DNA from: JAJZQH01 sp041658465
GTDB lineage: Bacteria > UBA10199 > 2-02-FULL-44-16 > JAAZCA01
DNA: 20,724 nt
Direction of reading: 5' to 3'
NCBI GenBank assembly: GCA_041658465.1
Contig: JBBAAC010000018.1
Coordinates: 1-20,724 of the forward strand
Numbering within the stretch: position 1 is the stretch's first letter; every line of letters starts with the position of its first letter. The translations under genes and the position numbers were made by a program. Positions 1-6,836 of this stretch are shown piece by piece. The notes beneath the pieces were generated by a model. That model had not been told where the DNA came from. It saw nothing but the letters and a program-made list of their open reading frames with translations, and did no database searches.

Positions 1-7
1 TCCTATT

Positions 8-92
8 CCCCTCCTTTGTAAGGAGGGGCGAGGGGAGGTAGATCTGCAGTGATCTACCCCACCCCATCCCTCCCCTTACAAAGGGGAGGGGG
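8..92. repeat. Palindromic intergenic repeat element
   Basis: An 85-bp element lies just beyond the aconitase stop codon. Both ends are themselves palindromes: positions 8-16 pair with 20-28 (CCCCTCCTT, loop tgt) and 68-77 pair with 81-90 (CCCTCCCCTT, loop aca). The middle holds a third palindrome, GTAGATC at 38-44 against GATCTAC at 51-57. The two ends also pair with each other with small gaps, so the whole can fold as one long hairpin. Cores of the type TTTGTAAGG/CCTTACAAA flanked by runs of C and G are familiar from dispersed intergenic repeats in many proteobacterial genomes; that this is a multi-copy element here is inferred. As RNA on the minus strand it could also end aconitase transcription, although no clean U-tract follows. 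Confidence 0.7.
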
Positions 93-99
93 TTGTGGT

Positions 100-2037
100 T
101 CAACCGTTCTGGTTCGTATAATTCAGCAGCCCGCCGGCCAGCACGATCTTGCGCTGGCGCTCGGAGAGGCTCAGCGTGCACTCGATCTCTTTATTCTTCT
201 TCGTATCCCTGACCCTGACCGCGCCGCCTGCTTCAATGGCCTTGCGAGTGTCCGCTATCTCGAGCGTATCGCCCTGATCGATTGCGTCGTAATCAGCTGC
301 GTTCTTGAAGAAGAGCGGCAGGATGCCGAAGTTTATGAGATTCGCGGCATGTATGCGCTCGAACGACTTTGCGATCACGACCTTCACGCCAAGATACATG
401 GGACAGAGCGCCGCGTGCTCGCGGCTCGACCCCTGGCCATAGGACTCGCCGGCCACGATTATGTTGTGCCTTCCGGCTTCCTTATTCTTCATGGCGCGAT
501 CCGAGAACGCGGCGTCCACGTTCTCAAAGACGTACTTTGCATATGCCGGGACATTTGATCGATATTTCAGGCGCGCGCCTGCCGGCATGATGTGGTCCGT
601 GGTGATCTTGTCGCCCACCTTTATTGCGGCCTCGCCCGATATCTTTGCAGGCATCGGGTCATTCGTGGGCGGTGAGCCGATGTTCGGGCCGCGCACGATT
701 TCTGTATCGCGCAGCGCAGGCGTTGGAAACACAAACATGCCGTCGTCGATGATATATTTCTCAGGCATCTTCACGCGCGGGTACTCCTGGCCCAGCTTGC
801 GCGGGTCCGTGAATTCGCCGGTGATCGCAGCGGCCGCAGCCACCTCGCAGCTCGTGAGATAGACCTGCGCATCCTTTGTGCCCGAGCGGCCCTCGAAGTT
901 TCGGTTGATCGTGCGGATCGACACGCCCTTCGTGGGCGGCGAGAGCGAGTTGCCTATGCAGAACCCGCATGCGCTCTCGAGTATGCGCACGCCGGCATCC
1001 ACGAGGTCGGCAAGATACCCTTCATGCGCGAGCATCGAGAGCACCTGGCGCGAGCCGGGCGCCACGCCCACGCTCACGTGCGGATGCACCTTGCGGCCCT
1101 TGAGCATCCTGGCCACGGTGACGAGGTCTTTATATGAAGAATTCGTGCATGAGCCGATGCAGATCTGATCTACCTTCATCCCTGCGAGCTCGCTCACCTT
1201 CTTTATGTTGCCCGGGCTGTGCGGAGTTGCAGCGAGCGGCTCGAGCGCAGAAAGATCAAGCTCGATCACGCGGTCGTACGTTGCATCCAGATCAGCTGCG
1301 AGCGGCTTCCAGTCCTTCTCGCGTCCCTGCGCCGCGAGGAAGCGTTTCGTCACCTCGTCGGACGGAAAGATCGATGTGGTGACCCCCATTTCCGCGCCCA
1401 TGTTTGTGATTGTGGCGCGCTCCGGGACCGTGAGGTTCGCAACGCCGGGGCCCGCGTATTCGATCATCACGCCCACGTTGCCCTTTGTGGTGAGCTGCTC
1501 CAGCATCTTGAGGACCACATCTTTAGCGGTGACCCAGGGTTTGAGTTCGCCGGTGAGATTGACCTTATAGACCTTGGGGGCCGTGAGATAAAAAAGGCCG
1601 CCGCCCATGGCGACAGCCACGTCGAGCCCGCCGGCGCCGATGGCGAGTTGGCTTACGCCGCCGCCGGTCGGCGTGTGCGAATCGCTGCCAAGAAGCGTCG
1701 TGCCCGGCTTGCCAAAGCGCTCGAGGTGCACCTGGTGGCAGATGCCATTGCCGGGGCGCGAGAATACTATGCCGTAGCGGGCTGCAACGCTCTGCAGGTA
1801 CGCGTGATCGTCCGCGTTCTCGAATCCGACCTGTACCGTATTGTGATCCACGTATGAGACAGAGAGATCGGTCTTTATCTCCTTCATCCCCATTGCCTCG
1901 AACTGCAGGTACGCCATCGTTCCGGTCGCATCCTGCGTGAGCGTCTGGTCGATGCGGATGCCGATCTCTTCACCGGCGACGAGCTTGCCCTCTCGCAGAT
2001 GGTCGGCAAGGACCTTCTGGACGATGTTTCTCCCCAT
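100..2037 (-). CDS. acn: Aconitate hydratase (aconitase), short Aquifex-type
   Basis: Aconitase interconverts citrate and isocitrate through cis-aconitate in the cytoplasm and is a TCA-cycle enzyme with a labile [4Fe-4S] cluster. The 645-residue product carries the family marks: DHN at 64-66, GSDSHTPT at 117-124, the cluster cysteine C297 in GSCTNS, the second pair C357-GF-C360, and the swivel-domain active-site loop GQGSSREHA at about 534-542. It is much shorter than AcnA or AcnB (about 870-890) and matches the compact single-chain form seen in Aquifex and many deltaproteobacteria, close to fused isopropylmalate isomerase subunits. The ATG at 2037 is preceded by a GGGGGA ribosome binding site. 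It is the last gene of a minus-strand run after the small secreted protein (44-bp gap). Confidence 0.97.
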   Translation of the reverse strand: MGRNIVQKVLADHLREGKLVAGEEIGIRIDQTLTQDATGTMAYLQFEAMGMKEIKTDLSVSYVDHNTVQVGFENADDHAYLQSVAARYGIVFSRPGNGICHQVHLERFGKPGTTLLGSDSHTPTGGGVSQLAIGAGGLDVAVAMGGGLFYLTAPKVYKVNLTGELKPWVTAKDVVLKMLEQLTTKGNVGVMIEYAGPGVANLTVPERATITNMGAEMGVTTSIFPSDEVTKRFLAAQGREKDWKPLAADLDATYDRVIELDLSALEPLAATPHSPGNIKKVSELAGMKVDQICIGSCTNSSYKDLVTVARMLKGRKVHPHVSVGVAPGSRQVLSMLAHEGYLADLVDAGVRILESACGFCIGNSLSPPTKGVSIRTINRNFEGRSGTKDAQVYLTSCEVAAAAAITGEFTDPRKLGQEYPRVKMPEKYIIDDGMFVFPTPALRDTEIVRGPNIGSPPTNDPMPAKISGEAAIKVGDKITTDHIMPAGARLKYRSNVPAYAKYVFENVDAAFSDRAMKNKEAGRHNIIVAGESYGQGSSREHAALCPMYLGVKVVIAKSFERIHAANLINFGILPLFFKNAADYDAIDQGDTLEIADTRKAIEAGGAVRVRDTKKNKEIECTLSLSERQRKIVLAGGLLNYTNQNG

Positions 2038-2081
2038 GGATCATCCCCCGCTGATTTATCCCCACTTGTTTAGCTTCTCCA

Positions 2082-2711
2082 TCACCTCATAGCCGGGCAG
2101 TTGCATCCTTTTTTCCCGGTGCTCTCAGCGACAGGCTTTTTCTGCTCCGGGACTTTGCTATAAGTTGATTTTTGTGACTTGGGAGGCGGCGGGATGGCTG
2201 CCTTAGAGGCAGTCTGCTGGTAGTAGGTGTCTGGCGCAGGCGCTACTGCCTTGGCCTCGCGTGCGCCCGGCTGCCAAGCCCATTGGCCCGCGCGATATGA
2301 AGCGGCCCGCCTGCGCTCCGGCCCCTCATTTATATTGAAGGCGATGTCTGTGTCCGGGTTGAAGCTGCGCGCTATTGTTGGCGCATAGATGGGCAGCCTG
2401 TCCCTGAGGGTCGAGATGAATGTCTTGATCTGGCGCTGGATAAAATCCTGCAGGCGGTTCCGGTTGTCGCGCAGCTCGCGCGAAAGCACCGTAACTTCGA
2501 CCTCAATCACCTTGTCCGGCATAAGCTTCGGCGCATATGCGACGCGATCGGACGAGAGGTAGAGGCTCACGGCATCCACCTGCGAGAGCAGTGCCGCCTC
2601 CTCGGTGACGACCGCCGGCCTCTGCAGGTCCGCATCCTTGATCTTTGCGGATGTTGAGAACGAAACGAAAAGACATAGGATAGAACAGACTGCGATCGTT
2701 ATGTGTCTCAA
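2082..2711 (-). CDS. Secreted protein of unknown function
   Basis: I do not recognise this 209-residue protein. Residues 1-22 form a signal peptide (a short basic start, then a hydrophobic stretch ending at STSA), so it is probably periplasmic or exported. Residues 25-125 look like a compact mixed domain with a long helix (about 70-105); the remainder is low-complexity, rich in Ala, Pro, Lys and Gln, and ends in a cysteine-containing KKGCNCPAMR tail. The start is TTG at 2711, supported by a strong AAGGGGG ribosome binding site that abuts the stop codon of the upstream GalT-like gene (9-bp gap), so the two are probably cotranscribed. The C-terminal CxC could bind metal or form a disulphide; this is only a suggestion. 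Confidence 0.8.
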   Translation of the reverse strand: MRHITIAVCSILCLFVSFSTSAKIKDADLQRPAVVTEEAALLSQVDAVSLYLSSDRVAYAPKLMPDKVIEVEVTVLSRELRDNRNRLQDFIQRQIKTFISTLRDRLPIYAPTIARSFNPDTDIAFNINEGPERRRAASYRAGQWAWQPGAREAKAVAPAPDTYYQQTASKAAIPPPPKSQKSTYSKVPEQKKPVAESTGKKGCNCPAMR

Positions 2712-2720
2712 GATTCCCCC

Positions 2721-3749
2721 TTAGGTCGAACTCTTTGCGAGCAGCTCTGCTGCCCTCTCCGGCAAGACCTCGATGGCGTATTCGCCAAACCCGCGCTCTG
2801 CCCCGGCCAGGTGCTTGAACGGCATGATCTCGATGTGCAGGCGATAATACGGCGTGTTATCCTGCGCGGGCAGCTGGTGAAATACGATGTTCATGGTGTC
2901 GATGCCAGGTCCAGCGTGGAGCTTGCGAAGCACGGAGTTGAGCATCGTGCACAGGCTCTTGATCTCGTCGGTGGTGCAGGCAGAGAGCGTTGTGATGGGC
3001 CTCTTGCATACGAGCCAGACCTCGAACGCGGTGCGAGGCGCAAATGCGGCAATGACCGCGGTGTGCTCGTCTTCGTCTATCCATCGCGTGCCGTTTGCCT
3101 TCTCGGATTTCAGCAGCGCGTCGAAGATGTTGATGTCCCACTTGTGGTAGAATTCCTTGGCCGTGTTGAGCTCTTCCTGGATGCGGTTGGGCATGTACGG
3201 GAGCCCGCCGATCTGCCAGTGATAGTGCGCGATGGAAGAACCCCACCCGTGATTCCGAAAGAGCATGGGGTACACGCCCTGTCGCTCGATATCGGTCGTG
3301 ATCTTTGCGGCGACGTTCCACGCCTGCAGCTCTTCCGTGTCGTCGAGCTGCGAGAAGCTTTCCTTGTGATCCGAGCACTCGACGATATTCAGGTGATTGA
3401 TCATCCACGGATAAAGATTCGGGAATGCGCGCAGGCTCCAGTCTGTATCGCCGATCCTGATGTAGTCGCCGCCGGTCTCGACCCATCGCGGGGTCTTGTC
3501 CTCTTTGCCCCTGCAGAAGATGCACTCCTTCTGTTCCATCTTGAGATTCATCTTGGCCATGGGGCGCTCCGCGCGCGCCATGTTCAGGTGGGCCCAGTCG
3601 TTCGTGAGGCAGCATTTTCTCCTGATCAGCGGCTGGTGGAGTACGCCTTCTTTAAAGTATCCGTCGAGTCCTGGCGGGAGGCCTGCCTTGGGGGGGAGTA
3701 TCCGCATGGTTTCTTTGAGCTCGACAAAGAGGTCCTTCTCCCATTTCAT
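2721..3749 (-). CDS. GalT-like nucleotidyltransferase (HIT superfamily)
   Basis: This 342-residue protein resembles galactose-1-phosphate uridylyltransferase, which moves a nucleotide between sugar phosphates through a histidine intermediate. Visible marks are a zinc-type pair C76-IF-C79, the stretch AFPNLYPWMINHL (108-120) typical of the GalT N-terminal HIT domain, a HIT motif H175-Y-H177-W-Q179 in which H177 would be the nucleophile, and a second-half LHIEIMP (304-310). Classical GalT has HPHGQ, so the Y and W substitutions suggest another sugar phosphate or an ADP-type transfer. I chose the ATG at 3749 rather than a TTG 14 codons upstream because AGGAG lies 7 bases before it. It heads a minus-strand run with the secreted protein and aconitase. 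Exact substrate is not known. Confidence 0.86.
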   Translation of the reverse strand: MKWEKDLFVELKETMRILPPKAGLPPGLDGYFKEGVLHQPLIRRKCCLTNDWAHLNMARAERPMAKMNLKMEQKECIFCRGKEDKTPRWVETGGDYIRIGDTDWSLRAFPNLYPWMINHLNIVECSDHKESFSQLDDTEELQAWNVAAKITTDIERQGVYPMLFRNHGWGSSIAHYHWQIGGLPYMPNRIQEELNTAKEFYHKWDINIFDALLKSEKANGTRWIDEDEHTAVIAAFAPRTAFEVWLVCKRPITTLSACTTDEIKSLCTMLNSVLRKLHAGPGIDTMNIVFHQLPAQDNTPYYRLHIEIMPFKHLAGAERGFGEYAIEVLPERAAELLAKSST

Positions 3750-3846
3750 AGGCACGCTCCTGGCGTATATGGATTGCAATGTCAGCCGCAATCCTTTATC
3801 AGAACGGGGCTTGCGGGTGAAGTAAAAAATGAGGGGAGAGAGAAAA

Positions 3847-4470
3847 ATGGGCCGATTTTACGACGTCACCATACCCATCACAGACGGCATGATCGTCTAC
3901 CCCGGCGACCGGGAGGTCAGGTTTAAAAGGACCCATTTCTGCGAAAAAGAGGGTTATAACTGGAGCGAGATCGAGTGCGGGACCCATATCGGCACCCACA
4001 TAGACGCCCCGCTCCACTTTGTTGCCGGCGGCAAGAGCCTGGACGACTTCCCGCTCGATCTCATGGTGGGCGAAGCCCTGGTAGTTGAGATCGGCTCAGC
4101 CATGATAGACCGGGCGACCTTGCAAAAGAGCGATATCGGTGACTGGCGGGTGTTATTCTTCAAGACCCGCAATCAGGCCCTATGGAAACTCGACCGGTTT
4201 TCCGAGGAATATGTGAGCCTGACGGCCGATGCGGCCGAGTACCTGGTCGAAAAGGGGACGCAGCTGGTGGGTATCGACTACCGCTCGATCGAGGCATTCG
4301 AGGCCCCCGGCTATCCGGTGCACAATATCCTGCTAGGAAGCGGGGCGTTCATAATAGAGGGGCTCTATCTAAATGATGTGGCGCCCGGCCGATACAGATA
4401 CCATTGCCTCCCTATGAAGCTCGCGAAAGGCGACGGCGGCCCGGCGAGGGTGATCCTGGAGCAAATATGA
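3847..4470 (+). CDS. Cyclase family / kynurenine formamidase-like hydrolase
   Basis: A 207-residue metal-dependent hydrolase of the cyclase family, whose members include bacterial arylformamidase (KynB) and related ring or amide hydrolases. The signature HxGTHxDxPxH is complete: H47, GTH 49-51, D53, P55, H57. The C-terminal half has the usual GIDYRSIE (about 142-149) and an ILLGSGAFIIEGL segment. The start chosen is ATG 3847 because GAGGGGAGAG lies directly upstream; an in-frame ATG at 3829 would place that site inside the gene. Its stop overlaps the start of the ADP-ribosylglycohydrolase by 4 bases (ATGA at 4467-4470), so the two are translationally coupled. No kynurenine-pathway genes are nearby, so a KynB role is not supported. 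Confidence 0.9.
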   Translation: MGRFYDVTIPITDGMIVYPGDREVRFKRTHFCEKEGYNWSEIECGTHIGTHIDAPLHFVAGGKSLDDFPLDLMVGEALVVEIGSAMIDRATLQKSDIGDWRVLFFKTRNQALWKLDRFSEEYVSLTADAAEYLVEKGTQLVGIDYRSIEAFEAPGYPVHNILLGSGAFIIEGLYLNDVAPGRYRYHCLPMKLAKGDGGPARVILEQI

Positions 4471-5426
4471 CTACATCTGAGTTCTCCTTATGCCAGAACA
4501 TGTTGCTGGGCATCGCCATCGGCGACGCCTTTGGCGCAGGATATGAATTCGTGTCCGGAGGGGTGGATGCGGTAGAACAGTCGCTCGATTTTGAAAGCTA
4601 CGCCAGTTTCAGAGATGCGGATCATTTCATAACGCCGGGTATGTATACCGATGATACGCAGATGTCGATCGCAGTGGCAGAGCTGCTTCAATCAGATGAT
4701 GAGTTTTCTCCGGCGAATCTGTCCGAAAGGTTTGTTGCATACTACAGGCGCGACCCGATCAACGGATATGCCGGAGGTTTTCAGAAATTCCTCAATTCGG
4801 TGAAATCAGGAAAAGAATTTATTGAGCGTATCCGGCCTGATTCGATCAGGAACGGTGCCGCGATGCGCTCGGTCCCGCTCGGCCTCGAAGCCGATGTCGA
4901 TCGAGTCGTTCGCTATGCGAAGATCAATGCCTCTCTTACGCACAACACCCCGAAGGGAATTGCATCCTCGATCGCAGTGGCACTGGCCTCTTACTACTTT
5001 ATCTACAGCGAAGCAGAGGCCGTAAGGGTCTTTGACTTTATCGATCCATACATTCGCCAGATCGACGCTGAATCCGCAGGGCATTTTCAAAATATTCGGG
5101 GCATGACCGCTCTTGACCCGGCCATCATCTACGGCGGCAGACCTCCTGTTAAAGGCATCCCCTCAGACGGAATACTCACGGCCGGGGCCGTGCTGTATCT
5201 GATCACCACGTATTCCGACTTGAGCGCCCTGCTCAAGGCAGCGGTGCTCCTTGGCGGAGATACGGACAGCGTTGCATCCATCGCGATGGGGATTGCTGCC
5301 GCCAGATATCCCCTCTCAGGGCTGCCGGAATTCCTCTTCCGAGACCTGACAAACCATGCGTACGGCCGCGACTATCTCCTCGAACTTGGACGCAGGCTCC
5401 AGGTGAAATATTTTGGGTCATCTTAG
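4467..5426 (+). CDS. ADP-ribosylglycohydrolase (DraG/ARH family)
   Basis: A 319-residue enzyme of the family that removes ADP-ribose from arginine, serine or other acceptors, using two Mg ions. The metal-binding motifs are intact: GDAFG at 19-23, TDDTQM at 61-66 and GGDTDS at 263-268; RNGAAMR at 128-134 corresponds to the conserved xNGAxMR loop. Length is typical. The ATG at 4467 shares its bases with the stop of the cyclase gene (ATGA), which decides the start over an upstream in-frame ATG at 4404 that would overlap the cyclase for 67 bases. No nitrogenase genes or DraT partner are visible, so a nitrogenase role is not indicated. It may undo modification of a host protein, small molecule or nucleic acid; the neighbour at 5504 is a candidate partner. 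Confidence 0.94.
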   Translation: MTTSEFSLCQNMLLGIAIGDAFGAGYEFVSGGVDAVEQSLDFESYASFRDADHFITPGMYTDDTQMSIAVAELLQSDDEFSPANLSERFVAYYRRDPINGYAGGFQKFLNSVKSGKEFIERIRPDSIRNGAAMRSVPLGLEADVDRVVRYAKINASLTHNTPKGIASSIAVALASYYFIYSEAEAVRVFDFIDPYIRQIDAESAGHFQNIRGMTALDPAIIYGGRPPVKGIPSDGILTAGAVLYLITTYSDLSALLKAAVLLGGDTDSVASIAMGIAAARYPLSGLPEFLFRDLTNHAYGRDYLLELGRRLQVKYFGSS

Positions 5427-5503
5427 GGCAGGGTCAATCCAAAAAACCCAGCAACTTTCTCCGTAAATTGCCGAAAAGGGAGTAAGCGGCTGCAGGAGAA
5501 TAT

Positions 5504-6793
5504 ATGACCCAAGGGCTGGCGCTCTCACCCTATATTATCCCCCCTCCCGTAATGTGGGATGGATTTCTTGAAGCAGCGCATGCGCTGAACGCCTCCGGAT
5601 ACGTGACTGCCGAAGAAGCCGCCGAAGACGTCCTATCCCCGCCAGATAGCTTCAGAGAGGAATATGAAACAAAATTATCATCCGGTTACGTGCCTCTGGA
5701 TGCCAAGGGACCGCTGTTGACGTCGCACTGGCAATGGAGCTGTTGCAGAGATTTACTGCGGCGCATCCACGACCCAAACCATGCCGAAAACGAGGCACTG
5801 TCACCCGATCCTGCCAGAGTGCCGCCTGAACCACTGCTGGGCACGGTGGGCCCTCTGGGTATTTACGCAGGCCACGAGAACTTGAGGATCCCTCGCCTCT
5901 ACCCTGAAAACGGAGGCAGTCCGTCATATTCGGAACTCATGCATCGCGAAATCCAGGGCGTAATACCGGACATTTGCGATCCCCGTGTGTCGCTCTACGG
6001 CATATTGAAGGGGCTCGGTTGCGCGCGCAAGCGAGTGGCGCTGCTCGCCGGGAACGAACGCAATCATGATATCGGATATGCGCGCACAAAGAGGGGGCTC
6101 ACGCCGATCACCGGCGCATATCTTGAAATGGCGCGGGCTGATATCGAGAGGCTGATTGCGCAAGTTCGTGAGAACGGAACCGACATCCCGCTGTTCGGTA
6201 AGGGCAACTGGTCTGGGAAGGAAGGCGCGCTTGAGGTCACCCAATCACCAAAGCCCGGTTGCCTCTGCTATCACTTCAAGCCCGCAGCATGGATACCTTC
6301 AATACACCCGGATATCCGTGGAAGGAACCCGAAGATATACTTTGTACGGATCATGCTGACGGAGATCAAGGTGTACGCCGATGACTCCGGGCATATCCTG
6401 GAGTTGGGCGTTGTCATAGACGACCACCATCAATGGCAGCCCGACGAGGGCATATGGAGGCATCATATGCTTCGTGAACTCTGCATGGCGGATCGCCTAT
6501 GGGGTCAGCCCTTGCGCGATCTCTATCTCGAAGGGCTCTATCGAAGGGCAAAACACCCTGAGACAAGCGTCGAAGATACAATCAAGGCAGTCGCGCAACT
6601 GCACTGGTGGCTGGCGCACGCAATGCCATTCAACCGCGGGAGCGCTGGAATTACAGACACGCTCACAAAGGCGATCTTCTATTCAAAGGGGATTTTCCCC
6701 GGTCGCTGGCGTGACGACGTCTCACCCGACATCAAGGCCTTTCACCTGACGCTCGCGCAATTCGTCGAGCAGTATCCATCGCTCTTTATTTGA
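5504..6793 (+). CDS. Unrecognised 429-residue protein, possible Fido-like C-terminus
   Basis: I cannot assign this protein with confidence. It has no signal peptide or membrane helix and looks soluble, with many Trp, His and Pro residues. Residues about 355-400 form a helical region around LHWWLAHAMPFNRGSAGI (366-383). The order hydrophobic helix, PF, small residues with Arg and Gly, then another helix is reminiscent of the HPFxxGNGR loop of Fic proteins, but the catalytic His, Asn and second Arg positions are not conserved, so any link is to the wider Fic/Doc/AvrB fold at best. The start ATG 5504 has AGGAG with a 5-base spacer. It sits 77 bp after the ADP-ribosylglycohydrolase on the same strand and ends 43 bp before a convergent gene. 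A toxin or T3SS effector is possible but unproved. Confidence 0.75.
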   Translation: MTQGLALSPYIIPPPVMWDGFLEAAHALNASGYVTAEEAAEDVLSPPDSFREEYETKLSSGYVPLDAKGPLLTSHWQWSCCRDLLRRIHDPNHAENEALSPDPARVPPEPLLGTVGPLGIYAGHENLRIPRLYPENGGSPSYSELMHREIQGVIPDICDPRVSLYGILKGLGCARKRVALLAGNERNHDIGYARTKRGLTPITGAYLEMARADIERLIAQVRENGTDIPLFGKGNWSGKEGALEVTQSPKPGCLCYHFKPAAWIPSIHPDIRGRNPKIYFVRIMLTEIKVYADDSGHILELGVVIDDHHQWQPDEGIWRHHMLRELCMADRLWGQPLRDLYLEGLYRRAKHPETSVEDTIKAVAQLHWWLAHAMPFNRGSAGITDTLTKAIFYSKGIFPGRWRDDVSPDIKAFHLTLAQFVEQYPSLFI

Positions 6794-6836
6794 CGGGGGA
6801 TTCCTCGCCGCACTTGTCTCGCCTGACTCGCAGCTT

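Noticed and set aside
2703..3926. 407-codon plus-strand open frame opposite the GalT-like gene
   Set aside because: Antisense shadow; the minus-strand frame has the CxxC and HIT motifs and a good ribosome binding site.
5427..5503. 77-base gap considered as a riboswitch (GCCG/CGGC and CTCC/GGAG pairings)
   Set aside because: No match to any riboswitch consensus I know; pairings are short and partly overlap the ribosome binding site by chance level.
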